NCBI RefSeq assembly: GCF_003337555.1 | Contig: NZ_QPJK01000015.1 | Coordinates: 88,313 to 152,312 of the forward strand | From: Pseudorhodoferax soli | GTDB lineage: Bacteria > Pseudomonadota > Gammaproteobacteria > Burkholderiales > Burkholderiaceae_C | Reading direction: 5' to 3' | DNA: 64,000 nt | In this document: piece by piece, positions 19,025 to 34,179 of the stretch | How the letters are laid out: every line of letters begins with the position of its first letter | How positions within the stretch are numbered: the first letter of the stretch is position 1 | Notes under the pieces: generated by a model | What the model was told of the DNA's origin: nothing | Databases searched by the model: none | What the model saw: the letters and a program-made list of their open reading frames with translations, nothing else | Program-made: the position numbers and the translations under genes

Positions 19025-20484
19025 TGCTGCAGAAAGTCGTCCGCTCGACGGTGATCGACGCGCCCATCGCGCGCGTCTGGGCCGTGCTGCGCGACTTCAA
19101 CAGCCACGACCAGTGGCACGACGTGGTCGCCGAAAGCCGCATCGAGGGCGGCGAGCGCAGCGACCAGGTCGGCTGCGTGCGCAGCTTCTCGCTCAAGGAC
19201 GGCAACCGCATCCGCGAGCAGCTGCTGACGCTGGACGACCGCCAGTACAAGAGCACCTACTGCATCGTCGAGGCCACGGTGCCGCTGCTGCGCTATGCGG
19301 CCACCGTCACGCTCAAGCCCGTGACCGATGGCAACCGCACCTTCTGGCATTGGGAATCGACCTTCGCCACGCCGCCTGGCCGCGAGCATGAGTTGCGCGA
19401 CATGGTGGCGCAGGGCGTGTACGAGGCCGGCTTCGCCAACCTGCGCCGGCACCTGCAGCGCGGCGGCGACCTGCGTGCGCCGGGCCAGGCCGCCATGCCG
19501 GTGGCCATCGCGCTGCCCACGCGGCGCGTGCGGCTGCAAGGCTACGGCGACGCGGCGCAGTTGCGCATGGAGGACACCGAGGCGCCGCCGCCCGCGCCGG
19601 GCGAAGTGCGCATCCGCCAGCGCGCCATCGGCCTGAACTTCATCGACGTGTACCAGCGCCGCGGGCAGATCCCGGCCATGCTCGCGCCCGGCGGCACGCC
19701 CGGCATGGAAGCCGCCGGCAGCGTGCTGAATTGCGGCGAGGGCGTGCACGGCTTCCTGCCCGACGAACGCGTGGCCTACCTGTGCCCGCAGCCGGGCGCC
19801 TACACCGGCGTGCGCAACGTGCCCGCGCAGTGGCTGGTGCGACTGCCGCCCGCGGTGGACGACGAGGTGGCGGCCGCCTTGCTGCTCAAGGGTCTGACCG
19901 CCGACGCGCTGCTGCACGATGTGGCCCCCGTGCGACCCGGCGCGCGCTGGCTGGTGCATGCAGCGGCCGGGGCGCTGGGCCAGGTGCTGTGCCAATGGGC
20001 CAGCCGCCTGGGCGCGCAGGTCATCGGCACCGTCTCGACCGAGGCCAAGGCGCGCATTGCACGTGCGCATGGCTGCGCGCAGGTGCTCGTGACGGCGGAC
20101 TACCGATTCGCCGATGCGGCGCAGGCCCTGGGCGGCGCCGACGTGATCGTCGACGGCCTGGGCAAGCAAGCCCAGCAGGAGAACCTGGCCGCGCTGGCCC
20201 CCTGCGGCCACTGGATCAGCCTGGGCCAGGCCAGCGGCCCGCTGGCGCCGCTGGACCCGGATGCGCTGCTGGCCAAGTCCGCCACGTTCTCGCGCCCCAT
20301 CGTGTTCGCCTATGTGGCGGAGCCCCAGGCACTGGGGCGCCGCGCTGCTCGCCTGTGGGCGGCACTGGCCGATGGCAGCATCAAGACGCCCACCATCGAG
20401 CGCTTCACGCTGGAGAGCGCGGCCCAGGCGCACGAGCGTCTGGAATCGCGCGAGCGCAGCGGCGCACTTGTCCTGATCCCCTAA
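19024..20484 (+). CDS. Fusion protein: SRPBCC domain joined to a quinone oxidoreductase (MDR) domain, 486 aa
   Basis: Residues 1-148 repeat the SRPBCC fold of the upstream gene. From about residue 158 the protein is a zinc-independent medium-chain reductase of the quinone oxidoreductase group: GLNFIDVYQRRG, the nucleotide-binding turn VHAAAGALGQVLCQWA and the QOR-type C-terminus (GRRAARLWAALADGSI). Met158 could in principle start a separate QOR, but no SD precedes it and the frame is open with the same codon bias throughout, so a true fusion is preferred. It may bind and reduce a quinone or enone intermediate. The start overlaps the upstream stop by one base. Confidence 0.88.
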   Translation: MLQKVVRSTVIDAPIARVWAVLRDFNSHDQWHDVVAESRIEGGERSDQVGCVRSFSLKDGNRIREQLLTLDDRQYKSTYCIVEATVPLLRYAATVTLKPVTDGNRTFWHWESTFATPPGREHELRDMVAQGVYEAGFANLRRHLQRGGDLRAPGQAAMPVAIALPTRRVRLQGYGDAAQLRMEDTEAPPPAPGEVRIRQRAIGLNFIDVYQRRGQIPAMLAPGGTPGMEAAGSVLNCGEGVHGFLPDERVAYLCPQPGAYTGVRNVPAQWLVRLPPAVDDEVAAALLLKGLTADALLHDVAPVRPGARWLVHAAAGALGQVLCQWASRLGAQVIGTVSTEAKARIARAHGCAQVLVTADYRFADAAQALGGADVIVDGLGKQAQQENLAALAPCGHWISLGQASGPLAPLDPDALLAKSATFSRPIVFAYVAEPQALGRRAARLWAALADGSIKTPTIERFTLESAAQAHERLESRERSGALVLIP

Positions 20485-20495
20485 GGGAGCTTTGC

Positions 20496-20873
20496 ATGAT
20501 CCTCGGCATGAACCACTTCACCGTGATCGCGGAGGACCCGCAGGCCACCATGGATTTCTACACCGGCATGGTGGGGCTGAAGGAGGGCTTCCGGCCCGAC
20601 CTGGGGTTCCCCGGCGCGTGGCTGTACGGCGAGGACACCAAACACGCCATCCTGCACGTCTACTTCGACCGACCCGTGCCGGCCCAGCGCGCGGGCGTGA
20701 TCGACCACATGGCGTTCACGGCCAAGGGGCTCAGGGAGGTCAAGGCGCGCTTCGACGCGGCGGGCTGGAAGTACGACCTGCGGCGCCAGGCCGGGGCGCT
20801 GTGGCAGCTGTTCTGCCACGATCCGAACGGGGCGAAGGTGGAGCTGGATTTCGACAAGGCGGAGGAGCCGTAA
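20496..20873 (+). CDS. VOC (glyoxalase/extradiol dioxygenase fold) protein, 125 aa
   Basis: Small vicinal oxygen chelate protein with paired beta-alpha-beta-beta-beta modules. The usual first metal ligand His7 (MNHFTVI), the second His in IDHMAFT and the C-terminal KVELDF Glu are present, consistent with a mononuclear metal site. Family members include glyoxalases, dioxygenases and ring-cleavage enzymes. It follows the fusion gene after 11 nt, with SD AAGGGAG. It is the last gene of the operon; a lower-GC non-coding stretch follows. Confidence 0.88.
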   Translation: MILGMNHFTVIAEDPQATMDFYTGMVGLKEGFRPDLGFPGAWLYGEDTKHAILHVYFDRPVPAQRAGVIDHMAFTAKGLREVKARFDAAGWKYDLRRQAGALWQLFCHDPNGAKVELDFDKAEEP

Positions 20874-21050
20874 GCCTTCAATGCAAGTTTTCTTTGATAG
20901 CCCAGACGCAAATTAAAGAATGCTTTGATATGCGAGGAACTGACCGGCCAGAAGGAGAACTGCGGCTGCGCCCACGAGGCCTACGGGCTGGAGCGGGCGG
21001 TGACGCTGACGACAAGGGTCAGGTTCTGACACCCCGCGGCAGCCAGACGA

Positions 21051-21317
21051 TCAGCCGGCGCGCAGCTCTTCGCGCAGGATCCTGCGCAGCGTTGCCGCGG
21101 TGACCGGCTTGGCATCCGGCTTCTCGGCTTTGGCCGGCGCCATGGCCGCACGCAAGGCCGCGTTGACCATGGTCTGGTATCCGGTGCCCTGCTGTTCGGC
21201 CTGTGCGCGGAAGAACGAGATCACGTCGTCGTCCAGCATGATCGTGATCCGGGTCTTGCCCGGCGACGCGAGCGCCGCGCCGCGCCTGGCCTTGCTGAAA
21301 TCGTATTCGTCACGCAT
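21051..21317 (-). CDS. brnA: BrnA-family antitoxin, 88 aa
   Basis: Type II antitoxin with the BrnA signature: N-terminal RDEYDFSKARRG, then the ribbon-helix-helix KTRITIMLDDDVISFFRAQAEQQGTGYQTMVNAALR. BrnA proteins bind and neutralise BrnT and repress the operon through the RHH domain. The ATG at 21317 overlaps the brnT stop by 8 nt; an upstream in-frame GTG at 21338 is less likely. The C-terminal 25 residues (AEKPDAKPVTAATLRRILREEL) extend past the usual RHH core. Confidence 0.9.
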   Translation of the reverse strand: MRDEYDFSKARRGAALASPGKTRITIMLDDDVISFFRAQAEQQGTGYQTMVNAALRAAMAPAKAEKPDAKPVTAATLRRILREELRAG

Positions 21318-21576
21318 GGTATTGCTCCGCTTCGCCACGACTGGCCTTGCGCGCAGAGATCAACCGTAGCCGGTCGCCGCGCTGTGTGTGGATCACCACC
21401 AGGACCCGGCCGGCATCGTCCATGCCCAGCGTCACGAAGCGCTGCTCGCCTGGCACGTCAGGGTCTTCGATCGTCAGCGCATTGGCATCGTGCAGCGCCT
21501 GCTCTGCATGCGCAAAGCTGACGCCGTGCTTGTGCAGGTTGGACCGCGCCTTGGCCGGGTCGAACTCGATGTCCAT
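21310..21576 (-). CDS. brnT: BrnT-family ribonuclease toxin, 88 aa
   Basis: BrnT signature at the N-terminus (IEFDPAKARSNLHKHGVSF) and a C-terminal RLRLISARKASRGEAEQY helix, which carries the conserved Arg-x-Ile-Ser-Ala-Arg block. BrnT is a RelE-fold RNase that inhibits translation under stress. The gene precedes brnA, the usual order in this family. ATG 21576 is preferred; the ATG at 21585 three codons upstream is an alternative that lies against the operator palindrome. Confidence 0.9.
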   Translation of the reverse strand: MDIEFDPAKARSNLHKHGVSFAHAEQALHDANALTIEDPDVPGEQRFVTLGMDDAGRVLVVIHTQRGDRLRLISARKASRGEAEQYHA

Positions 21577-21585
21577 CACCGGCAT

Positions 21586-21604
21586 TATGCATATTGAATG
21601 CATA
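21586..21604. promoter_or_regulatory. Palindromic operator of brnTA
   Basis: TATGCAT, spacer ATTGA, ATGCATA: a perfect 7-bp inverted repeat directly before the brnT start in an AT-rich pocket. It is a natural site for autoregulation by the BrnA RHH dimer and overlaps the probable -10 region. Confidence 0.65.
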
Positions 21605-21633
21605 TATTCAAGCGAGCCCACCGGGACGAAGGC

Positions 21634-21661
21634 GGCGCCGAAAGCTGCCTGGCTTCGGCGC
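21634..21661 (-). terminator. Possible stem-loop after katG
   Basis: GCGCCGAA and TTCGGCGC form a perfect 8-bp stem with an 11-nt loop just past the katG stop. No U-run follows on the - strand, so it may be a transcript-end hairpin rather than a classic intrinsic terminator. Confidence 0.35.
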
Positions 21662-21672
21662 GCCCTTTGGAC

Positions 21673-24096
<2,424 letters not shown>

Positions 24097-24285
24097 CTAC
24101 TTGCGCGCAGCCTTCTTCGCGCCCACCGGCGCCGGGAGGCGGCCGCGCCGCGCCAGCGCCTCGCGCAGCAGGAATTCCACCTGCGCGTTGACACTGCGCA
24201 GCTCCTGCGCGGCCAGGCGCTCCACCTCCTCCCACAGGGCAGGATCGATGCGCAGCGCGAAAGCCTTCTTGTCGGGGCTCGCCAT
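24097..24285 (-). CDS. Arc-like ribbon-helix-helix protein, 62 aa
   Basis: Compact RHH protein: KKAFALRIDPALWEEVERLA forms the strand and first helix, and RSVNAQVEFLLREALARRG the second. This pattern matches Arc-type DNA-binding proteins. It lies 26 nt downstream of the SPFH gene in the same orientation, so the two probably form an operon. It is a good candidate to bind the palindrome in front of the SPFH gene, but this has not been shown. Confidence 0.8.
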   Translation of the reverse strand: MASPDKKAFALRIDPALWEEVERLAAQELRSVNAQVEFLLREALARRGRLPAPVGAKKAARK

Positions 24286-24311
24286 CGGGGTGCCTGCAGC
24301 GGCGCCGCCGC

Positions 24312-25208
24312 TCAGGTGTAGAGCGTGCCGGTGTTGATGACGGGCTGCGTGTCGTTGTCAGAGCACAGCACCACCAGCAGGTTCGACACCATGGCGGCCT
24401 TGCGCTCGTCGTCCAGCGTCAGCAGGTTGCGCTCGGACAGTCCGTTCAGCGCCGCCTCGACCATGCCCACCGCACCGGCCACGATCTGGTGCCGCGCGCT
24501 GACGATGGCCGTGGCCTGCTGGCGGCGCAGCATCACCTGGGCGATCTCGGGCGCGTAGGCCAGGTGCGTGAGCCGGGCATCGAGCACCTCCACGCCGGCA
24601 CTGGCGAAGCGCAGGTTCAGGTCGTCGCGCAGGGCGTCGGCCACCGCGTCCAGGCCGGCGCGCAGCGTGGTTTCCTCCGGCGCCAGGTCTTCGCCGCTGT
24701 CGTAGGCGTAGAGCGTGGCCAGGTGGCGGATGGCCGCCTCGGCCTGGATGCTGACGAACTTGGTGTAGTCGTCGATCTCGAACACGGCGCGCGCCGTGTC
24801 CCGCACCCGCCAGACCACCGCGGCGCCGATCTCCACCGGGTTGCCGCGCTTGTCGTTGACCTTCATCGTGGAGGTGTTCAGGTTGCGTGCGCGCAGCGAG
24901 ATCTTGGTGCCGCTCTGGAACGGGTTGGTCCAGCGCAGGCCATCTGTGCGGTCGGTGCCGACGTAACGGCCGAACAGCGTGAGCACTTTGGCCTCGTTGG
25001 GCTGCAGCATGTAGAGCCCGGGCACCAGCGCCGCGCCGGCCACGGCCAGCAGACCCGCCAGCGCCGGTGGCGCCCACTGGCGCGCCACGATGAGGCCTGC
25101 CGCCACGAACAGCAGCACGCTGATCGCCACCATCACGTACCCATCCCGCGAGCGGTAGCGGGTTTCGTCGAGTGCGGCGCGGGGCGGGGCGGCAGCCGGT
25201 GCGGTCAT
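24312..25208 (-). CDS. SPFH/band 7 domain protein, 298 aa
   Basis: Two adjacent hydrophobic helices (residues about 26-66) are followed by an SPFH domain ([74 protein letters not shown]). It lacks the long coiled coil of the flotillin at 16893-18593, so it is closer to the small slipin/stomatin-like SPFH type. Role: membrane microdomain or protease scaffold, in general terms. The ATG at 25208 has SD GGAG and sits 16 nt from a perfect palindrome. Confidence 0.88.
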   Translation of the reverse strand: MTAPAAAPPRAALDETRYRSRDGYVMVAISVLLFVAAGLIVARQWAPPALAGLLAVAGAALVPGLYMLQPNEAKVLTLFGRYVGTDRTDGLRWTNPFQSGTKISLRARNLNTSTMKVNDKRGNPVEIGAAVVWRVRDTARAVFEIDDYTKFVSIQAEAAIRHLATLYAYDSGEDLAPEETTLRAGLDAVADALRDDLNLRFASAGVEVLDARLTHLAYAPEIAQVMLRRQQATAIVSARHQIVAGAVGMVEAALNGLSERNLLTLDDERKAAMVSNLLVVLCSDNDTQPVINTGTLYT

Positions 25209-25223
25209 GGTCGTCTCCGAGAG

Positions 25224-25239
25224 AAAGTGATATCACTTT
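25224..25239. promoter_or_regulatory. Perfect 16-bp palindrome at the SPFH promoter
   Basis: AAAGTGATATCACTTT is symmetrical over all 16 bases. It begins 16 nt upstream of the SPFH start codon in an AT-richer pocket (GATACTAAAG on the - strand could be part of a -10). The position suits a repressor operator for the SPFH/Arc unit. Confidence 0.6.
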
Positions 25240-25582
25240 AGTATCTCGGCCATGGGCCGTCAAGCGCGCGCCACAACCGGCCCGTGCGCGATGCCGCTGG
25301 CCTGCATCGCCGCCTCCACTCTGGCCTGACAGCCCAGCACCACGGGTGCGTTGGCGCCGCCATGTGCCCGCCACCCGATGCGCATGCTGAACGCAGCCCA
25401 TGGGCCAGGGCGGCCAGACCGAGCACCTTGCGGCACGGGCGGCGCTGGCCCGGTGGCCGCTGCCTCCAGGCGCCACCGCGGGGACTTGTGTGGCGCCCGG
25501 TGCACGCGGAACGCCCGATGCTTGCCAACTCCAGACAGTTACAACATAGTTCCGCCCAAGAAAACACAGAAGTGAGGGCATC
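25240..25582. other. Intergenic region between divergent SPFH and HD-GYP genes
   Basis: About 340 bp. Most of it (25260-25500) is as GC-rich as coding DNA and holds a short - strand open frame ending ASGIAHGPVVARA, which could be a decayed gene end, but I cannot identify it. The last 60 bp (from about 25520) become AT-richer and probably hold the promoter of the signalling operon. Confidence 0.5.
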
Positions 25583-26758
25583 TTGGACCATGCTTCCGAC
25601 CCGGGCCTCGACGAGCGTCCGACGGTCTTGGCCGTCGACGATTCATCCGACAACCTGTGGTTGCTGTCCGGCCTGCTGAAGCCCAAGTACCGCGTGAAGC
25701 TCGCCAACTCCGGCGAGAAGGCCCTGCATCTCATCCAGGCCGACACCGCGCCCGACCTGATCCTGCTGGACGTGATGATGCCGGGCATGTCGGGCCACGA
25801 GGTGTGCCGGCAGCTCAAGGAGGCGCCTGCAACACGCCACATCCCCATCATCTTCCTGACGGCGATGGTGGGCGCGGACAACGAAACCCAGGGTCTCGCG
25901 CTGGGGGCCGCAGACTTCATCACCAAGCCGATCAATCCAGCCGTCGTGCTGGCACGCGTGGCCACGCAGCTGCAGGCCAAGGCCGGCGCCGACTTCCTGC
26001 GCAACCAGAACCAGTTCCTGGACACCGAGGTGCAGCGCCGCACGCGCGAACTGGCCGCCATCCAAGACGTGACGATCCTGGCCATGGCTTCGCTCGCCGA
26101 AACCCGCGACAACGAAACCGGCAACCACATCCGGCGCACGCAGCACTATGTCCGCACACTCGCCGGCGCATTGCAGCAGCATCCCCGGTTCCGCAGCGTG
26201 CTGGACGAGCACATCGTCGACATGCTCTACAAGTCGGCCCCGCTGCACGACATCGGCAAGGTCGGCATCCCCGACCGCATCCTGCTGAAGCCCGGGCGTT
26301 TCGAGCCCCATGAGTTCGAGATCATGAAGACCCACACCACGCTGGGCCGCGACGCCATCCAGCAGGCGGAGGACCAGCTCGGCATGCCGGTGGAGTTTCT
26401 CCAATATGCCAAGGAGATCGCCTACGGCCACCAGGAGAAGTGGGACGGCAGCGGTTATCCCCAGGGTCTGGCGGGCGACGCCATCCCGCTGTCGGCACGC
26501 ATCATGGCGGTGGCCGACGTGTACGACGCGCTGATCAGCCGCCGCGTCTACAAGGAAGGCATGCCGCACGACAAGGCCGTGGACATCATGCGGCAAGGCC
26601 GCGGCAGCCACTTCGACCCCGACATCCTGGATGCCTTCCTGCTGCTGCTGCCCGAGTTCCAACGCATTGCGCAGCAGTTCGCCGACAGCGATGCAGACCT
26701 GGCCGAGAAGGCGCGCAGCCACGCGCTGGCCGCTGGCGACGTCGCCGGCCCGGCGTGA
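25583..26758 (+). CDS. Response regulator with HD-GYP phosphodiesterase domain (RpfG-like), 391 aa
   Basis: An N-terminal receiver domain (phospho-acceptor Asp63 in LILLDVMMPG) is joined to an HD-GYP domain with NHIRRTQHY, LHDIGKVGIPDRILLKPG, HTTLG and GHQEKWDGSGYPQGL. All catalytic metal and GYP residues are present, so it should degrade cyclic di-GMP when phosphorylated. The start is TTG after a GAGGG sequence; no in-frame ATG lies nearby. It is the first of four signalling genes reading in the same direction. Confidence 0.92.
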   Translation: MDHASDPGLDERPTVLAVDDSSDNLWLLSGLLKPKYRVKLANSGEKALHLIQADTAPDLILLDVMMPGMSGHEVCRQLKEAPATRHIPIIFLTAMVGADNETQGLALGAADFITKPINPAVVLARVATQLQAKAGADFLRNQNQFLDTEVQRRTRELAAIQDVTILAMASLAETRDNETGNHIRRTQHYVRTLAGALQQHPRFRSVLDEHIVDMLYKSAPLHDIGKVGIPDRILLKPGRFEPHEFEIMKTHTTLGRDAIQQAEDQLGMPVEFLQYAKEIAYGHQEKWDGSGYPQGLAGDAIPLSARIMAVADVYDALISRRVYKEGMPHDKAVDIMRQGRGSHFDPDILDAFLLLLPEFQRIAQQFADSDADLAEKARSHALAAGDVAGPA

Positions 26759-26820
26759 GCCGGGCGCGACGGTTCTGGCAGCCGGCATCCGAACCGAGAG
26801 CCCCCGACAGGAGCCTGGCC

Positions 26821-30869
<4,049 letters not shown>

Positions 30870-30873
<4 letters not shown>

Positions 30874-32429
30874 GCGGCGGGCCGTGCACCGTCTTGCGGA
30901 CGCTGGGCGGCCTGGCGCTGCTGGCCGTCGTGCTGCAGGTGCAGGCCCGCGACCTCGCGGAGATCCGCCGCAGCGGCGAGCTGCGGCTGTGCGTCGCGGG
31001 CTCCAGCGCAGCCTACTACCAGGTCAACGGCGAGGACTTCGCGCGCGCCATGGGGCTGGGCGTGCGCACGACGGTGTTGAGCAGCTGGGACGAGCAGTTC
31101 CACAACGCCCAGGGCGTGACCGTGCAGGAGGCCAGCTACGAGGCCGCGCTCCTGGCCAATGGCCGCTGCGACCTCTACCCGAACGACCTGCACATGGTCG
31201 ATTGGCGCAAGACCAAGATGCTGCTGGTCCCCTATTTCCTGACGCGCAGCGTCGTCGTGGCCCGGCCCGAGCTGCGCGGCGTGCTGCGCGAGCCCGCGGA
31301 TCTGGCCGGCCGCGCGGCCGCGGTGCAGGCGGGCACCACCTACGAGGCCTGGCTGCGCGCGTTCAATGCAACGCTGCCGCAGGACAAGGCCATCGCCATG
31401 CAGAACGCGCCCACGGCGCAGAGCCTGCGCCGCGTCGCGGAGCGGCGTGCGGACTTCACCGTGCTGGCCGCGGAATCGGCCTTCAAGGCGGTGCGCGACG
31501 ACCTGGAGCACCTCGACCTGTTGTTCACCGTCGGCGACGCGACCGAGGTGGGTTGGGGCATGGGCGTCGACGCGCACGATCTGCAGGCTGCGCTGGCACG
31601 GTACTTCGCGGACAGCCAGCGCGTCGGCTCGCGGCTGGACCTCTCCTGGCGCAAGTTCTACGGCGTGTCCCTGACGGAATACCGGCTGTTCTCCGCCCCG
31701 TTCGATCGGCGCGGGCAGCTGATGACGCTGTGGTCGACATGGGGCCTGCCGCTGCTGGCGGGCTGCGTCGGGGTGTTCGGTGCCATGCTGTTCTGGGCGG
31801 GGCGGTTGCGCCGCGAGGTGCTGCGCCACCGTGAGGCCGCGGTGGCATTGCACGAGAGCCAGCAGCAGATGTCGCACGAAGCACAGCGGCGCAGCGCGGT
31901 GTCCGACCTGCTGCTCGCGCTGCAGCAGGCGCGCACGCCGGAGGCCTTCGGCCAGGCCGTCCTGCGTGAACTGGGCCGGCAGGCGCCGGTGGGGCAGGCC
32001 CTCTTCGCCACGGTCGACCGCACCGGCCAGGCTGTCGCCAGGGCCCACTACGCGGGGGCCGGCGCGACTCCGGCGCAGACCCTGGTGGAGATGCCCAGCA
32101 CGGCCGTCCTCGTGGACCGCTGCATTGCCACGGGCCAACCGGTGCTGGTGGAGCAGCCGGGGCCGGACTATCTGCGCATCCGGTCCGGCCTGGGCCACGG
32201 AACGCCGGCAGCCATCGTCGTGCTGCCGGTGCTGGATTCCGGCCGCGTCACGGCGGTCATCGAAGTCGCCATGGTGCAGGCCATGACGGCGCCGCTGTGG
32301 CAGTTGCTCGAAGCCTTCCAGCCGATCGTGGCGGTGAGCCTGGCGCGCTTTGCGCCCGACGCACCACTACCGGACCACGAAGGTGGCGACGCCATGGCGG
32401 CCACGGTACTGACAGAGGCCTTGCCATGA
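30870..32429 (+). CDS. Periplasmic binding domain (SBP family 3)-TM-GAF protein, 519 aa
   Basis: A signal peptide (to about residue 27) leads into a family 3 solute-binding domain (EIRRSGELRLCVAG, YEAALLANGRCDLYPNDL, VVQAGTTYEAW-like region). A transmembrane helix lies at about 291-311, then a short coiled coil and a cytoplasmic GAF domain. There is no kinase, cyclase or phosphodiesterase domain. The GAF contains PDYLRIRSGLGHGTPAAIVV, closely resembling a block in the GAF of the upstream kinase (PDYVRIGSALGDAVPRAISV). It looks like a ligand-sensing co-receptor for the kinase. Overlaps both neighbours by 4 nt. Confidence 0.88.
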
Positions 32430-34036
32430 ACCCTCTCGCTCCTCCCCCCGCCCGCGCGCCAGGCGCCGGTGCCCGCTGCCTGGTCGTGGACGACCACGAA
32501 GCCATGCGCCGCATCACCGTGAACCAGCTGCGCCAGCTGGGCGTGGAGCAGGTCCAGACGGCCAAGAACGGCGCGGAGGCGCTGCGGCTCATGAAGAGCC
32601 ACCGCTTCGACGTCGTGCTGTCGGACTGGAACATGCCCGTCATGTCCGGCATCGAACTGCTCGAGGCCATCCGGGCCGACAAGCAGCTCTTCGCCACACC
32701 CTTCATCCTCGTCACCGCCGAAGCGGAGCGCGGCGGCGTCGAGCACGCCATCGCCTGCGGCGTGACCTCGCTGCTGCTCAAGCCCTATGTGCCGCGGCAG
32801 CTCATGGCCCGGCTCGAACGGGCGCTGGCCGCCAAGCCGCGGGCGCCGCAGCCCGCGCATGCGGCGCCCGGGGCCGCTACCGTGCAGGCCGCTGCGCCGA
32901 CCGGCGCTGCCGCCGCGCCGCCCGAGCACGACCCGCGCCCCAGCATCCTCATCGTCGACGACACCGCGGACAACCTGGTGCTGCTGTCCCAGCTGTTCAA
33001 GGGCGAGTTCCGCGTGCGGCTGGCGCAGACCGGCAGCAAGGCGCTGGAGTTCGCCACCTCGGACGAGCCGCCGGACCTGGTGCTGCTGGACATCATGATG
33101 CCCGGCATGGACGGCTTCGAGGTCGCGCGGGCCATGCGCGAGCATCCCGTCGCGCAGGGGATTCCCATCATCTTCATCACCGCCATGGCGTCGGCCGACG
33201 CGCGGCTGCAGGGCCTGGACCTGGGGGCCGTGGACTTCATCACCAAGCCCATCGATCCGGCCACGCTCAAGCCGCGCATCCGCAACTTCATGCGCTACGT
33301 GCAGCTGCGCAAGGACCTGCAGGTGGAGTTCGACGCCATGGTCGAGACGGCGCAGCTGCGCGAGGACGTCGAACGCATGACCCGGCACGACGTGAAGGCG
33401 CCGCTGGCCGGCGCCCTCGGGCTGATCCAGGCGGTGCTGGAGGACGACTCCCTGGCGCGCCGCCAGACGGAGCATCTTCGGCTAGCCGAGAAGAGCGTCA
33501 TGCAGGCACTCAACCTGATCAATCTTTCCTCCGAGCTCTACCGGATCGAGAACGGCAGTTTCAAGCTGCACGCCGAGCCGGTCCGCATCGGCGACGTGCT
33601 CAGGCGCATCGCGGAGATGGACCGCGTGGCCTTTGCAGCCAAGGGCCTGGCCATCTCGGTGGACACCGACTTGCCCGTCGGCGAGGACGTGCCGCTGGCC
33701 TCGGGAGACGCCACGCTGTGCTACTCGGTGTTCCAGAACCTGGTCAAGAACGCCTGCGAGGCGGCGCCGCAGGGCACGAAGGTCTCGATCCAGCTGCTGG
33801 ACCAGACGCCGTTGCGGGTCGACATCCAGAACGTCGGCGTGGTCCCTGCCGCGATCCGCGAGCGCTTCTTCGAGAAATACGTCACCGCCGGCAAGCGCGG
33901 TGGCAGCGGCATCGGCACCTACTCCGCGCGGCTGCTGGCGCAGGCCCAACGCGGCGACATTGGCCTGGAGGTGTCCGATGCGCAGAACTGGACGCGGGTG
34001 TCGGTGACCTTGCCGCGCCACGGCGGTCCGTCGTAG
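32426..34036 (+). CDS. Double-receiver histidine kinase (REC-REC-HisKA-HATPase), 536 aa
   Basis: Two receivers (Asp67 in VVLSDWNMPVMSG; Asp222 in LVLLDIMMPGMDG), joined by an Ala/Pro linker, precede a kinase core with an unusual H-box RHDVKAPLAG (His321), an N-box region NLVKNACEAAPQG and a G-box GGSGIGTYSARLLAQA. No membrane segment. The second receiver resembles that of the HD-GYP regulator. Such cytoplasmic REC-HK proteins take part in branched phosphorelays. Last gene of the operon; a 143-bp gap with no visible gene follows. Confidence 0.9.
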   Translation: MNPLAPPPARAPGAGARCLVVDDHEAMRRITVNQLRQLGVEQVQTAKNGAEALRLMKSHRFDVVLSDWNMPVMSGIELLEAIRADKQLFATPFILVTAEAERGGVEHAIACGVTSLLLKPYVPRQLMARLERALAAKPRAPQPAHAAPGAATVQAAAPTGAAAAPPEHDPRPSILIVDDTADNLVLLSQLFKGEFRVRLAQTGSKALEFATSDEPPDLVLLDIMMPGMDGFEVARAMREHPVAQGIPIIFITAMASADARLQGLDLGAVDFITKPIDPATLKPRIRNFMRYVQLRKDLQVEFDAMVETAQLREDVERMTRHDVKAPLAGALGLIQAVLEDDSLARRQTEHLRLAEKSVMQALNLINLSSELYRIENGSFKLHAEPVRIGDVLRRIAEMDRVAFAAKGLAISVDTDLPVGEDVPLASGDATLCYSVFQNLVKNACEAAPQGTKVSIQLLDQTPLRVDIQNVGVVPAAIRERFFEKYVTAGKRGGSGIGTYSARLLAQAQRGDIGLEVSDAQNWTRVSVTLPRHGGPS

Positions 34037-34179
34037 GGAAGGTATCGCCGCACCAACGGCACCGCCGCTTCGCGGAACAGCGTGTCCAGCCCTGCAGGGT
34101 CCGCCCCGGCCGCAGGGAGCGGGCGCAGGTCCGCAGCGCATGGGCTACGCCAGCCGCGCGCACTTTGCTCACCCAGCGT

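Noticed and set aside
19495..20484. Separate quinone oxidoreductase gene starting at internal Met158 of the SRPBCC fusion
   Set aside because: No Shine-Dalgarno sequence precedes it and there is no stop between the domains; retained as a fusion with this alternative noted.
20874..21050. Possible terminator or small RNA after the VOC gene
   Set aside because: The stretch is lower in GC with repeated CTTTGATA pieces, but no stable stem followed by a U-run is visible.
25260..25505. Possible small - strand gene of 81 codons between the SPFH and HD-GYP genes
   Set aside because: The end looks protein-like, but there is no start with SD, no recognised family and no neighbour logic. Mentioned only as intergenic content.
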